From Strigamia acuminata (Eukaryota > Arthropoda > Chilopoda > Geophilomorpha > Linotaeniidae), in contig OX442315.1 in the NCBI GenBank assembly GCA_949358305.1, forward strand, positions 32,950,427 through 33,010,426: a stretch of 60,000 nt of DNA, read 5' to 3'. Shown in pieces: positions 29,746 to 42,795 of the stretch. Within the stretch, counting starts at the first letter, position 1, and each line of letters opens with the position of its first letter. The notes below the pieces were generated by a model. The model ran no database searches. It worked only from the letters and a program-made list of their open reading frames with translations, and was not told the origin of the DNA. The position numbers and the translations under genes are program-made.

Positions 29746-30682
29746 GACATATGTTTAGACATAGTGAAACCTGTCACAGGTTTCACTATCTTCATTAAAT
29801 ATAAAAATTATTTCTTCTTAATTCAATTATCGTTTTATTTAGCTGACAGTCAAAATTTTTCGTGTTAATTCCACTATCATATTTGACAGCCATTCATTTA
29901 AACATCAAAGTTGGAATTATATGGTAAAGTTTGTAAACATTAGTGCATTCAAATTGGTTAAGTTCACAGCCTCGTTTTAACTTCAGCATATGACGATGTT
30001 TACGTCATATTTTGCTTAAGTTAGTCCATTTATTTGGCTTAAAGCTCAACAAAGGCATGCGCGTTAGTAATAATGATGTTTCATTTAGGAGCATTCAATA
30101 AGTCGTTTATTCCACTTATTTCACTGTATTTGAGTAGACTGAAATAGGATAATTTGTGCATAGATTGAAGTAGGAAAATTGTTGAGTAGACCGAAGTTTA
30201 CTGCAGTGGGAATCCCTTTGGAATTTGTGAGTTATAAACTGACTTGTGAGTTGGGTAACATCTGATAAGAAGCTTACCGTTTCTCTGGCAATCAGAGAAA
30301 GGATTATTGAGATCAAGATAGATGGAGTACTATTTGTACATTGTTGACAATTGGTTATTTGCGAATTCTTGTTACTAGCTATGCCAGTGACAATGATCAA
30401 ACATGAGTTGCATTGCATTAATGATTATTGTAACCAAATAAAGAGCAGACGATGTTTGGTTTTTGAGTAGTAAAGTTGGTCTCACATTCATTCATCTTCA
30501 TTTTCAACCCTAAATTGGAACTGTCATCCATCTTGAATGTTATCAACATGGAGTTGACTGAAGTGGGAGCCCCCTTTGATGTGATTGAAGAAGGAATCAT
30601 TTCGTAAGAACCCTTTGGAGTTGACTAAAGTAGGTGTTAATAATCTTGAGGATATTATGCAGCCAGAAACACGAGAACTTCT

Positions 30683-30708
30683 TGTGGCGCCGCCCTAGTG
30701 GCGCCACA
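30683..30708. repeat. GC-rich perfect hairpin
   Basis: TGTGGCGCC (30683-30691) and GGCGCCACA (30700-30708) form a 9-bp perfect stem with an 8-nt loop in otherwise AT-rich sequence. Function unknown; possibly the tip of a decayed MITE. Confidence 0.7.
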
Positions 30709-30837
30709 CGACAAGAATAAGCATTATAACTACAGTCGGAATAGGAATCCTTTTCCAACTAAAAACATCAACTGCTTCTATCGTCAATTCGGTGAATTAA
30801 ACCTACATTTTGTTACTTTCGTTCTCTCTGGTTAGCG

Positions 30838-30960
30838 CAGTGGTTTCCAAAATCCTCCAAAAATCAGCCAAAAATCCCAACAATGGAGGTTTGTAGTTAC
30901 AAAGTGATGAATTTTGCAGGATGGGAAAAATTTAATGCACCGATCATGAAGTGGGAGTGC
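30838..30960. mobile_element. hAT-like non-autonomous element fragment
   Basis: CAGTGGTTTCCAAAATCC at about 30838 resembles hAT terminal inverted repeats (CAG-GGTTCCCAAACTTTT type). The downstream AAAATTTAATGCACCGAT and GAAGTGGG words recur near 47490-47520 beside a better-preserved hAT-like end. Confidence 0.4.
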
Positions 30961-31629
30961 GGATGATGTATTTAACTGCTGTATAAGCCTACGTAGACTC
31001 AACATAATGGGACTAGTCATTACTCCATCCAACTATCGACGTTGTGATTTTTTAGGCCTAAAGATTCCTGGTTGAATTTCCACAACCTGTAAAAAATAAA
31101 TCCAGTTGAAAAGATTCTATCATCACTTGTATAGCACTTAGCCACCCTTGCGCCCAATGGTTTGTTCTAACCACTTCAGGTCACATGGTTAGGGGATTAT
31201 TTATTACGATCTTTGACCTGACGAAACTGTGGCTTTTGCACCACGATAATATTTTTACACCTTATTGCGATGACCTTTCAACTTGTTCCATTTGAATCAA
31301 TATTTAAGCCTTTATTTTGATTTGATCGCAAAGTGGCCTATTCGTTATGCTTAGTGTTATCGCCCGCACATCATTTGCAGCTGATCTTTACATGGAACTT
31401 CAGTTGGTAACTAGTTTAGTCGTTGTGAACGGAAACGGACGAGTTTCTCCGCTAAAATCGATAAAAATATCATAAGGTCATGCTCATTTAACTTTCGCAC
31501 GATACAAAACAGCATTTTCGAGCTGCTGCAGTAATTATTGTCGGAATCCATTACAGTCGCCATAGTAACTTTACCGCTATTTTTTTGCCATAAAAAACTG
31601 CAACAGTTTAATATTTCCACTACAGAACA

Positions 31630-34600
31630 ATGGCTGATGATGTTATTGACAATGAATTTGACATTGATCACGAGTAATTGTTTTTTTTAAATTTTTTTGC
31701 GTGTAATTGTTGATCATGCGCAAGAATTTTTAATTAATTCGGTGTAATTTTTATTTACCTAGTGTCAAAATTGAATATTTCGTCTACGAAAAATCGTGCA
31801 AGGATAGATTGAAGAGGTTTTTCTTCAAGAACAAAACTACTAGTAAGTAAATATAAAAATGTATTTTAACTATTTTATTTTATTTATATATATTGTTTTT
31901 AAATTTTAGGTTTGGCAGTTTTAATTATTTTATTTCTTCTCAAATTAACAACATGCATTTTATACGTTATTCGTGTTGTTAATGACGTTGAGCCACATAA
32001 AGCTAATTGGTAATTATAATTTTTAATATTATTATTATTAATTATTAATTATTATTATTATTTAGTTATGGGTGTACTTCTCCATATATAGATGTCGCGA
32101 GTACATCGTCGCCATTTTATAAAATTAAATGGTAAACTTAAAAATTCTGTTGTAACTTAATGTAAATTCTAACTGTACTGCAGGTGGGCCCTAATTTGGG
32201 TGGACCGCCCATTGTGGATGTGGGCTGCTCAAGTAAAGAGTTTTAGGTTAATTTGCGTGTAAAAATGTAGTTAAAATGTTTTGATTTTAGGTGGGAATTG
32301 CCATTTTCACTTTGACCATTACTGTGCTCATGACTGTTTTACGATACAAAGTAATTACTAATCAATAGAGTAAATTTTTAATAACTTTGTTGATTTCCTT
32401 CATTTTTTCTTTCCAGGGAAACGTGTGGGAACTTTTGACTGGAAAACTCTTCTTAGAGCTTATTACAACAATTCCTTTTATAATCACAGTTAAAGAAATG
32501 TTTTTATAATATGAATTATTACTAATATCGAAGTTTCCTGTTTTAGCTTTCGTGGAGACCGCTAATTAATCTGTTTACTCCGGTTTTCATTAACGCATGG
32601 GTAGCGAAGCAATATTTGGGAACGATTTTTGTAAGTGCATAATCACAGACGGAATTATTGATTTTTTTTTCTTGTAACACAAAATTTTTTTTTTTTGTAA
32701 CACTAATTTTAGAATTTCGGTAAATCACAATCGCTTTTAGCTCAACAAGTAGTGGCAGTCGTGTCTACTCTCATTTGCCTCGTTTATACTTCGTAAGTAA
32801 ATAAATATTAATGAAATTCCGAATTTGGGTAGTAATATGAAGCAAAATCATGATTATACTAAGCAAGTAAATGTCGTTAACGGTCATCATCGGATGTGTA
32901 GATTTGATTTAAATGAATATAAATTCGTTTCTTTTCTGTATTTTTTGTCGTTTTCTGTGAAAACGACAAATCGATGAAAATCCCATTTTATTTTCCATTA
33001 GCAGTTAAATTTTACTTATTCACGAAGTTGTTTGCAGCAACGCTATATTGACGAAAAAATAAACAAAAGTTATCAACATTTACTGCGTGTTCTGTTGGAT
33101 TGCTGAATGGCAGAGTGGTCAATGCACCCAACCCGTGATCCAGGGGCCTGCAATTCGATTTCCAGTCGAGGATTTCTTCAGCATCCTGGCCAAATCCAAC
33201 TTAAATTTAGCACAAACCACGAATAGAAATCAATTTTAAATATTTTCTGTTTCTAAATTGTGGGTATTCAATTGTATCTATCAGGTTTCTCGTTAACACT
33301 AGAAGGGCCGGAATTTCGGCCTACCTAGAAAGGTCAAAACCGGTCATAATGACCGGTTGAGAAAATCAAAATTTATTAATTTTTAATGACTAAATGATAA
33401 ATTTTTGTGCAATAATGTAAAATATACACATATATACGCAATTTATGATTGACTAGATACAGTTTAATCATCTATATCGGAAAAAAAAGATGTATTTAAA
33501 ATTGCTTGTGTCAGAAACCAAAATTTCCGTTTTTAACTTTTTCAGGTTTTATAAAATCCATCAATTTTTATTTTCCTATTTTTTCGCATGTTTCGGGTGT
33601 TTTTGAATTTAAACCAACTCAATTTGAGGGCAAAACGTTGAACGATGTTTGGGGCACAATTAATAAAGTCGGGACGGGCCACAGCGCCATTGCACTTATT
33701 TTTATTATCATAGGCGTTGGGTTAAGCAATTCCCGTAATGTTTACATAACAAAGACTAATTACCGGTACTACTGTATTACACAAGCAAAATCAATGACGC
33801 AAACATTTTGATTTTGTATCTTGATTGTACTTTTATTTTTATTTATTTTTATATTTTTGTTTTTTAACTGTCCACTTACAGGATGTGTTGTTTTCAACAC
33901 GTCGAACGTGCAGGCGAAGAATACTCAAAAGCTACATTTTTCTCATCGTTTTACTTCATTATGGTTACACTTTCGACGGTTGGATACGGCGATTTGACGC
34001 CGACTATATGGATCTCGAGAATATTGGTTGTCATGGTGATTTTCACAGCTCTAGGCGTACTGCCAAAACAATTTGAAATGTTAGCTACAACGTGGTTCGA
34101 AAGACAACGTTTGGGAGGATCGTACACAAAGTCAAAACGAGGCGAGATCGATAAACACGTCGTTCTTTGCTTACCAACGCTAAATCCGGAAACTTTGATG
34201 GATTTTCTAACGGAATTCTTTGCTTACAGGCGCTTACAAGTCAGAATAATTTTAATATAATAAAATTATCTAACATTTAATAAATATTTACATTAAAATA
34301 ATGTTAACATCCGTTATCCACAGGACCATACCGTTGTTATATTAACTCAGGATGATTTGCAGCCTGTAGTGAAGCAAATAATTCAAAGAAACACGTGGGC
34401 GAATAAAGTCAAATACATTAAAGGTTCAGCTTTAAGAGATATGGACTTGATGAGAGTCAGGTAACTTAAAAATGATGATTTTTGTTTCAATTTAATTTTT
34501 ATTGAAATTTTATGGTAAAATAAAGAATTGGAGACGCAGATGGATGTTTTATATTAAGCGTAGACAGTTTATTTTCGAAAAATATTGCTGTAAGTATCAA

Positions 34601-37600
34601 AAACCGCATAAAATCTCAATTTTCTTTAATTTTCTCTCTTTAATTCCAGGACGAAATGACAATTATGAATGCATGGGCAATCAAAGATTTCGCGCCTCAT
34701 GTGCGTCAATTTGTGCAGATTTTTCGACCAGAACACGAAGTATATGTAGATTTTGCTTGTAGGTTTTTACAATTTTTAGACAATCAATGGCGACTATAAA
34801 TCCTATTTAACTTTCTCAGCTTCTGTCATATGTGAAGATGAATTCAAATATGCAATGTTAGCTTACAACTGCATCTGTCCTGCTACGTCTACTCTTATTA
34901 CTCTTCTATTGCACACTTCTAGAGGAGAGTAAGTGGCGACAATAATAACACAACACAATTTTTATTTTATTAATATTTAGAGAAGGCAACCAGTGCGAAG
35001 AAAAGTGGATCAAGTTGTACGGAAAGTGTTCGGGAAACGAAATCTATACCACAGATGTGAGCACGAGCATGATATTTAAAGAATACGTCGGAAAATCGTT
35101 TCCGCAAGCGTCATTGCACGCTCACAGAAAGTAAAATTTGATGTTACCGTATTTTTCTGTCTGCAGGATGGAGCAGAACATGATTAAGTGATTAATTAAT
35201 TTAATTTCAGGTACGGCGTCACATTAATTGCAGTGAAGAGAACTGATGATCCAGAGGATAATTATATTAAATTGAACCCAGGCCCGTGTCATATGATGCG
35301 TGAAACGGATAAGTGTTATTATCTGAGCATCACCCGCGAACAAAACATGAACTTTACTAGGACGAAAGTCGGTGCTTCAGGTATTTCATCGGCATTAGGC
35401 AAGCAGAGGGTTTCACCCTCTGATAGTCTTACAATACAAGGTTGGTTAATTCAGTAAGCTTTTTAATTTTTGTGAGTGTTTTTTTTACATTTTCCCCGAC
35501 TAATTTCTCAAATTAAACGTTTGAAAGCATTAGCGTTAATTTTCTTTAGGTTTTAAATGGTATGAAATTTTTTTTGGTAATTTTTATTTTTTTTGTTTAT
35601 GATTCCAATAGTACAGAGGCACACCCAGGAATTTAATCTGGGCGGTGCAGAGTTATCGTTATTTGTTTATCTTGGAGGATTTTAATAATTTAATAATTGG
35701 GTATAGTGTAAATTGTCGCTAAAAACTTAGAATGTTTATTTTTTTATTTGTTATAACACAAAAAGGAAGCAATTATGCAGTTTTTAGGAGTTATAATCTA
35801 CTTCTCAGGGTAATAATGCATTTTTTAGGAACAATTACGGTCTTTTAGGGGCAAGGTGTACTTTTAGGAGCAATGTGTACTTTTAGGAGCAATGATGCAC
35901 TTTTAGGAGCAATAATCTATTTCTCGGTAGACACTTCATATGGAATTATTTAGTTGTATTCTAGGCCTTAACTAACACAATAGGGGGTTTCATTAATTAA
36001 GCAATTTTGCAATTTTGCAACTTTAGCAATTTTGCACTTTTGGATTTGTCACATGATATCAGTTCCACCAATCGTGTGCATAATTGCAAAAACACAAAAC
36101 AGAAAAAATACACAATCACAAAATCAAAGGTAGTTTTGCTATTTTGGCAAAATGGCAGCAGCCAAGCTCAATCCAAGTGGCCATCACAAATTGTGATTAA
36201 CAATTAGTTGCAAAAACAATCTCATGATTTTGCAATTTTGCAATTATTTAAATAGTCACATGACTTCCTATCCATCATATTGGGTTTTAGTTATATCCAA
36301 CCAATTTTAAAATGTGATGCAAAATAACTAGTTTTACAGGGTGAGTCAAAAGTCTGGAAACACCTTTTTTTCTTGCAAATGACCAAAGATATGTCAATTC
36401 TATTGTTGTGGTCATATAGGAAGTCGATGGTAGGCTATTCAGTGGTAACCTTAAATTTGACCCAGAAGGTCATCTTCAAGGTCATTCACTTTCTAACTTT
36501 TAAACCGTTTAAGATACAGCAAAATTTCCAATTACAAAGTTGTAGAACACGATCGAATTAGTACTATACAATTTATCTTAGACATCTTAATTTAAATGTT
36601 TTCATTTTAAAATGAAAACAAATCAGCTGAAGTAAAGCCAGCCATTGTGACAAAACTTAAATTTCTACTGCAAAAGTACTAAATTTCTTCAATAAATGTA
36701 TTGAAATTTGCATTATTATGTAAGTAAACAAGTAAAACCACTGTCTTTTTTTAATGTCTAAATTATTTTATTTTTATAGGAATAAAAATTTTCAATTTGC
36801 TGATTTGTTTTTATTTTTTTAAAAAAAAACAATTTTACTTAAAGTGACTAAGATAAGTTGCATAATACTAATTTGATGGTGCTCTACAACTTTGTAATTG
36901 GAAATTTTGCTGTATCTTAAACGGTTTAAAAGTTAGAAAGTGAATGACCTTGAAGATGACCTTCCGGGTCAAATTTAAGATCACCACTGGATAGCCCACC
37001 ATCAACTTCCTATATGCCTACATCAATAGAATTGATATATCTTCGGTTATTTTCAAGAAAAAAAGGTGTTTCCAGACTTTGGACTCACCCTGTGTGATGG
37101 AACAAAATTTTTTTTAAAAAGGTACATTTTAATAAATATAAGTTTCACAGATTGCACCAGAGCCACTAATTGAGTTTCCTAGCTGTTATACAGTCATGGA
37201 TGCATCAGCATATTAATGATATACAAGGATACAAGTTGGCCACTTAGATAGAGCTTGGATGCCTCCATTTTGTTTTGAGTTTCACAAGCCTCAAAATCAC
37301 TTCTTATCAAAATCACAAAAACTACCTTTTAGATGTTTTTGGGATTTTGTGTTTTTACTCTCTTGTACTTTATTGAATGTGAATGTGATTGGTAGAACAG
37401 ATATCACATGGCAATACTCAAAAATCACAAAGTTGTCCAGATCACACAATTGCAAAATTGACTGGGTTAATTCAATGTAATCCCATTTTTGGAGGCATCA
37501 AAAAATAATGATTTTGTGATTAATGCAAAATCACAAAATTGCAAAATCATTCATATAATGAAACCCCCTAATATTTCTTCTTGGCACTCATTAAATTTTT

Positions 37601-40340
37601 TTTTTGTTTGTTCACTTCTCAAAGCAAGTATGCAATTTCCCTTTGTGTAGACTTGAAATAAAAAAAGGCTATACTCACTACACCCACGTGATTTTATCTT
37701 TTAACTCTTTACAGAAGACGATAAAATTCCAAAAGAAATAATAGTGAAAGGCCCCAACGGAACGAAAAAAGATAAGAGCAAATTAAGTCAGGCAATAGGA
37801 AATGTCTTTCAAGAGATGCACTCGATAATAGGTAAGTTTAAACTTTGAAATGAGGTCGACCTAAAGACTCGTGCTAATTAAACTATTCATCAACTTCTAG
37901 AGGAGGATAACAGCGACGACTGGATAACAGAGATTGAAAAGACTGGTATAGTGTGTGGTTTTCCTCCAGTTACTCCGTACATTGGCACGAACCCCACAGC
38001 GTGTCACTTGCTTAAGACTAAAAAGAAAACTTGTTGTATGCGACTCGATGAGGTAAGGATTTTTATTTTTACGATTGATTAACCCTCCCCACTCCAACCT
38101 AGGGTCAATTTTGACCTCCAAAAGTGTTTTTATTTTTTTTCTCAAAAACTATTGGGATTTTTATTCTGAAATTTCATGTATTTTCATTTAACATCATAAC
38201 AAACAATAAAAAAAATAATAGATTTAAAAATCGCAAAAAAAAATTTTCACAAAATTCCTTTGTTTGCTTACTACTTTTAAATGCAATGTCAATTATTTTT
38301 GTAAATTGTAATTTTTGTTGTAGAGTTGCGAGCATTTTCCGTTTTTAAATGCCAAGGAATACAACTGGGTGAACAAGCCAATAATATTGGTCTCAATGGA
38401 AGCCAATAATGGAATTTATAATTTCGTCCTTCCTCTTCGAGCTCATGTTCTGGCCAGAGGATCCCTCAAACCAATTATTATTATGGTGGAAACCGAGTAA
38501 ATATTTACCTTTGTGATTGTTTTTTTTATTTTAAAAAAGTAAAAATGGTTTGATTTAATTTTTTTTAGACCAACTGCTGCATTTGCTGATTCGCTTTCTT
38601 GGTTTCCTTTGGTTTATTGGCTGAAAGGATCGATTCAAAGGTGAAGAAGCATTTCGAAAGAGTGAATGATTTGATTTGATTTATTTTATTTTGTAAATAT
38701 CAAAGTTTGGATGACTTACTTCGCGCTGGAATTGACGTAGCTGGTAATATAGTGGTTACAAACCGTGACAATTTCAACGAGGATGATGAAATAAGTGACA
38801 CGGATACCGTTTTGACTGTGCAGAAATTAATCAAGTAAATTTGGATTATTTTTGTAAGGAATTTTGTCACTTACTCATCATTTTGTCACGATTATTTCAT
38901 AGGTTTTTTCCAAACACGAAGATCACAACCGAGCTTTCATCAACTACAATGATGAGATTTTTACACTTTGAACCAGGCAATCCTTTCGCACAATATTTAT
39001 CGATGATTGAAAAGGTAAAATGAGAATTTCACAAAAACATACGAAAATTATATTTTAACTTTTACAGCAAGAAATCGAGAAAGGCTCTCAAGTAGCATTC
39101 ATGTTTCGAATGCAATTTGCAATGGGAAATGTCTTTAGTGCAAGCATGATTCACACCCTTTTATATCAGGTCCGTACAGAATGATTAGTTGATAGAAATT
39201 GCCACAAGATGGCGAATTAATAAAAATTGCCACAAGATGGCGAATTTAATAATTTCCATTATTTTAGGCAATTCTTAAAGATTTTGTCATCACTTTGACC
39301 AGACTTATGTTAGGAATTGACCAAACTCCTGGTTCAGGATTTCTCACAGGCCTCACAGTGAAATCAACGGATTTAGTAACACGAGGAACGTACGGAAAAA
39401 TGTTTAACTACTTGTGCGGAAGTTTAGGGGCTGTACCAATTGCCATCTATAGAACACACACAGGAGATGGAGAGGGAAAAGTAATTTTTTATTTTATATT
39501 CATTGATAAGTTAAAAAAAATTTAAAAATAATTTAATTTAATTTAATTTGAATAGTTTGCTATTGAAATCACTGATTCTAAATTGAAAGCTATTAGGAAA
39601 TTGGAAGAACAGGAAATTGAAGATATAATCAAACACAGAATGGAATCTCTAGGATTTAAGCGCGAAAGTTACGGTGGGTTTTGATTTTGAATTTAATATT
39701 TATTTATTTATTTATTTGGAATTTGATTTTTTTTTTGATAATTTTTTGAATTGTTGGTAAAATGATGTTGGTACATTTTTACCTGAAATTTTTTATTTTT
39801 AATTTAAAATTATAATGATAGACACGCCCCGAGAAGAGAAGATGAGAAAAGAAAGTGTTCTCGGTAAATGTTGTGGTGTTTTCCCTATTTTGTCTGTTTT
39901 CCTGTGTGCCGCATTGCACTCACTACATATTATCATAAGATTCATTGTACAAAGACTTTTCTCCTTTTTCTTGATAATACAAAATAAATGGCAGCATATT
40001 TTTTTAAGTACTTGATTTTAACAGCAAAATAATAACTTTAAAACAATTTTAAACCCGTTTTAATTCGATACAGATATGGATTTGGACCAGGCAACGAAGA
40101 ATGAAATCATGTACGTGTTAATTAATCCGAATTCAGCTTTACCGCTTGAAGAAGGAGATTTTGTGTAAGTTATTTTCGAACCGGCTAATGTGTTTTGAGT
40201 ATTTTCTAAATTGAATTTATATATGATTGTATAGGTATTATCTGAAACCGTCTCATTTTAATATGAAAAAAAGCTCTTCGCCGTGTACGTCTGAAGCGAA
40301 TGAAGAAACGCAAACAATCGTAATTATCACATTTAATTAA
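31630..40340 (+). CDS. Slo2: Slo2-A: sodium-activated (KCNT/Slo2 family) potassium channel
   Basis: 28 exons with consistent phases give 1072 aa: 31630-31673, 31763-31842, 31910-32009, 32066-32131, 32184-32232, 32291-32350, 32417-32488, 32547-32630, 32713-32792, 33882-34239, 34324-34460, 34526-34589, 34650-34758, 34820-34928, 34981-35130, 35211-35440, 37715-37831, 37901-38052, 38324-38496, 38569-38640, 38706-38834, 38903-39014, 39068-39169, 39268-39480, 39556-39673, 39822-39863, 40074-40164, 40235-40340. Domains: S1 (exon 3), S2 (exon 6), S3-S5 (exons 7-9), pore TVGYGD at about residues 244-249, S6, RCK1 from about 300 (KHVVLC), conserved [10 protein letters not shown] and YGKCSGNE segments, RCK2 from about 700 ([17 protein letters not shown]), and late [13 protein letters not shown]4 has few basic residues, as in Slo2. 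Vertebrate Slo2 has TVGFGD; here it is Tyr. It should be a plasma-membrane tetramer gated by cytoplasmic ions. The longest intron (35441-37714) is full of MITEs. Confidence 0.94.
33108..33190 (+). repeat. Possible tRNA-derived SINE in Slo2-A intron 9
   Basis: TGGCAGAGTGGTCAATGC matches a Ser/Leu-type tRNA box A; a degenerate box B (ATTCGATTTCC) follows about 45 bp later. The overall fold is too imperfect for a working tRNA. Confidence 0.45.
33293..33360 (+). mobile_element. Possible piggyBac-like terminal sequence in Slo2-A intron 9
   Basis: TTAA followed by CACTAGAAGGGCC, a near-palindrome GGCCGG...CGGCC, then a perfect ACCGGTCAT/ATGACCGGT palindrome. TTAA plus a C-CTAGAA end is piggyBac-like. 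A related TTAACCC...GGTCA...TGACC arrangement occurs near 38081. The opposite end was not found. Confidence 0.35.
35981..37570. mobile_element. Outer MITE with TAGGGGGTTTCATTA termini, in Slo2-A intron 16
   Basis: TAGGGGGTTTCATTA at 35981-35995 is inverted at the right end (TAATGAAACCCCCTA, ending 37570). Both ends continue into AT-rich TTTTGCAATTTTG-type sequence in inverted orientation. It has no transposase. It encloses the second element at 36336-37093. The target duplication is not clear. Confidence 0.7.
36336..37093. mobile_element. Inner inverted-repeat element (foldback MITE), about 758 bp
   Basis: Arms of about 215 bp are inverted copies: ACAGGGTGAGTC (36336) to AAGTTGTAGAACAC (about 36550), and GTGCTCTACAACTTTG (about 36881) to GACTCACCCTGT (37082-37093). 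The centre of about 330 bp is non-coding. A diverged relative lies at 26587-26799, so it is a family. Confidence 0.85.
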
Positions 40341-41747
40341 TTATAATTTTATTAATTTAGTGAGAAAGATAAGGAGACGGATGCAAAAATTTGTTTTGGA
40401 AGAATATAAATGCGATATAGCTTATTCAGTTTTTAAAATTCGAAATGTTAAAATTTTAGACTTTAGTTGCATTTTTTTCGTCTCGCAATATTTGATTTTT
40501 ATTTTTTTTTAAAAAAACTTTCTATTTTTTTCCCCGTCTTTTGTAGACTCTATTGTAGGCCCTACTAAGTATTTTGCCTGTCAGGAGCAGCAGCCCCTTT
40601 GCTCCTGCTATGGCGCTAGCCCTGTTCTTTTAAAATTATTGAATTTGTCTAGAGATTGCTAGCTAAACGATTCCCAAATAGAAAAATAAATTTGAGAATG
40701 AACACTCGAGTGAAGGCCAATTGATTCTTTCATAATTATGAGATTTAAAAGTTGAGTTTTTGGTAATTAATTATTACTCAAAACACTAACTTGTGGTCAA
40801 ATTCCAGACATTTGTCTTTTATGGTCGTTTTCTTTTGTCTTATTCCGTCGCAACAAATTGGTTGATTCTTATCTAACCCTAAATTGGTTAATTTATTTTT
40901 CCAGGTGCCTTAGTGAACGAATTAAAATTTTCTTCAATCTCTTCTTTGTGCTGCCCAATTAAATTCAACGTCCAGGAAACAATAGTGTAATCATATATGA
41001 CCGTAAACAAAATTCCAAAATACATATTTTCGACCAAATCGAAATAATTAATTTGCTATTTAAAGTAATTTTGGATTAAACAGACGAAATTAATGAAATG
41101 GAATGTTTTTTCCGTTTTGTTGGGTCAATAATTACATTACACGTTTGTTTTCTCGACCTTTCAACAAATGATCGTTCTACTCTTTTCTTGAAGACTTTTC
41201 ATCCCACCTTTTCTACATCGGTTTACTAGTTTACTACTAATCGACGTGCTTATGTACTTACTTTCTTAAAAAACGTTATAGTAGCATTCCATTTGTGCCT
41301 TAAAACATTTTTTTTATTTACTTGTTTTAAATGAGATAAAATCAAAACAAGCAGTTTGAAATCATGTGTATTGCACGTTTGTTTTCCAAACATGTGCTTC
41401 CATTATTATTATTATTATTATTATTTTTATAATTGAAAATAAATTTTGCACTTTTATGATAGTAAATAAAGTCATTTGTACATCAATGTTCTGGAACATA
41501 GAACAAAATACTGTGGTAATATTGATTTTAAATAAAAAAAATAATAATAAAGGGATAATGGCATTACTGATCTATTCTTTTAAACTCCAAGAAACCCGAG
41601 TTTCTGTTTGTGGTCTCACAAGGAGACTACAGGAGTGTGTAATCCACAATTTGTTAATTTTTTAAAAAAATAAAGTATTGTTAGAATCAACTAACTAGAT
41701 AATATCACCGAAGCCACTAACACTGGATATTTTTCAAATTCAGTCAA
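40341..41747. other. Slo2-A 3' flank, source of later duplications
   Basis: No gene. Segments of it recur twice in the window: 40780-41600 matches 48640-49540, and 41300-41590 matches 44141-44410. Shared words include GAAGACTTTTCATCCCA and GCAGTTTGAAATC. An ATT-rich microsatellite lies at about 41403-41425. Confidence 0.7.
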
Positions 41748-42296
41748 TAGTGAGTTTGCGGTTGCCAATTGTTCCTTATAATTATGAGTTACAAGCTCAT
41801 AATTATAAAATTGGACTTATAACATAACGTAACTCCTCAATTTTTACACTATTTTGTAAAATAAGGGAGCCAATCAGATCGCTTAACACTATTTTAAGCT
41901 CCTCCCACTATTGCAAATGGCGCTGATGGTGCTAATAGAAATTCAAAATGGCTGCCTGACCTGTTTCAACAATCAGCCTCAATCACAATTTCTTTCTGCC
42001 ATCGAAGGATAGAAACAACTAAAATCATTCCAGGTAAGCAAATAAATGAACTGGAAGACAATTTCATGTCTGAAAACTGTCAAATTAGTAAAACTACAGA
42101 TTTTCATTTTCTTTTGCATATGGATTTGTTCTACCATTACATGCAAGAGATTTGTACTGTTCACATGGTATTTATAAGTATAATTTATAAAATGTTTATT
42201 GTACCGCAAGTGCCTATTTCAAGAAGGAATTATAATTATAATTATGAGCTTGTAACTCATAATTATAAGGAACAATTGGCAACCGCAAACTCACTA
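41748..42296. mobile_element. Foldback element with 70-bp inverted arms
   Basis: TAGTGAGTTTGCGGTTGCCA at 41748 is inverted at the right end (through 42296). Each arm also contains a smaller palindrome (ATAATTATGAG...CTCATAATTAT). The centre of about 400 bp is non-coding. Size and lack of ORF fit a MITE. Target duplication is uncertain. Confidence 0.8.
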
Positions 42297-42795
42297 TTAT
42301 GTGTAAGGTATTTCAAATTGAAATTAAATGTTTGTTTAAAAAATGTTACATGTTTAAATTTTTAGTAATTTTCTATTTTCTATTTCTATTTTAAATTATG
42401 ACGTGTTCTTAGTCTCAAGAAAGCGATATTTTATTGCGACAAATCCAGGTCGAGTGAGGAGGGAAATGAGCGGTACGTGCAAATGAAGTCGTTGAGACGA
42501 AAGAGGCTCACCATACTTTGCACACTTCAGGTGAAAAATATAGCACAAACTTGAATATTTCAGCCGGGAGCTGCCAATGTTAAGTTCCAGAGGGCTTTCC
42601 TTATTCCCTTCTTCAAGTGCCGAATTATAATTTTGCAGTTGATCAATGCGCGCATACTCAATTTTACTTCAACTGCAAACTTCAATTTTGCTGTTATGCA
42701 ATTTTACTGTTGTTATGCATTCTAAGTTGTAAAGGAGATTGACCAATACATCATAGTTGCGGAAATAAATTAATAAATAAATAAATAGGAAATAG
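42297..42795. other. Intergenic, nothing recognised
   Basis: AT-rich spacer between the foldback element and the Copia fragment; no exon, RNA gene or clear repeat identified. Confidence 0.4.

Larger units (their letters stand above)
27957..31629. other. Putative long first intron of Slo2-A; repeats only
   Basis: No exon is supported here. It holds the 31-bp minisatellite at 29316-29745, the GC-rich hairpin at 30683-30708, a hAT-like fragment near 30838-30960, and several tRNA-box-A-like words (for example near 29220 and 30822) that may be SINE scraps. The last few hundred bases should include the proximal promoter for the 31630 start; no TATA box is evident. Confidence 0.5.

Noticed and set aside
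33108-33190. Functional tRNA gene
   Set aside because: Box A is good but box B and the stems are too imperfect; a SINE remnant fits better.
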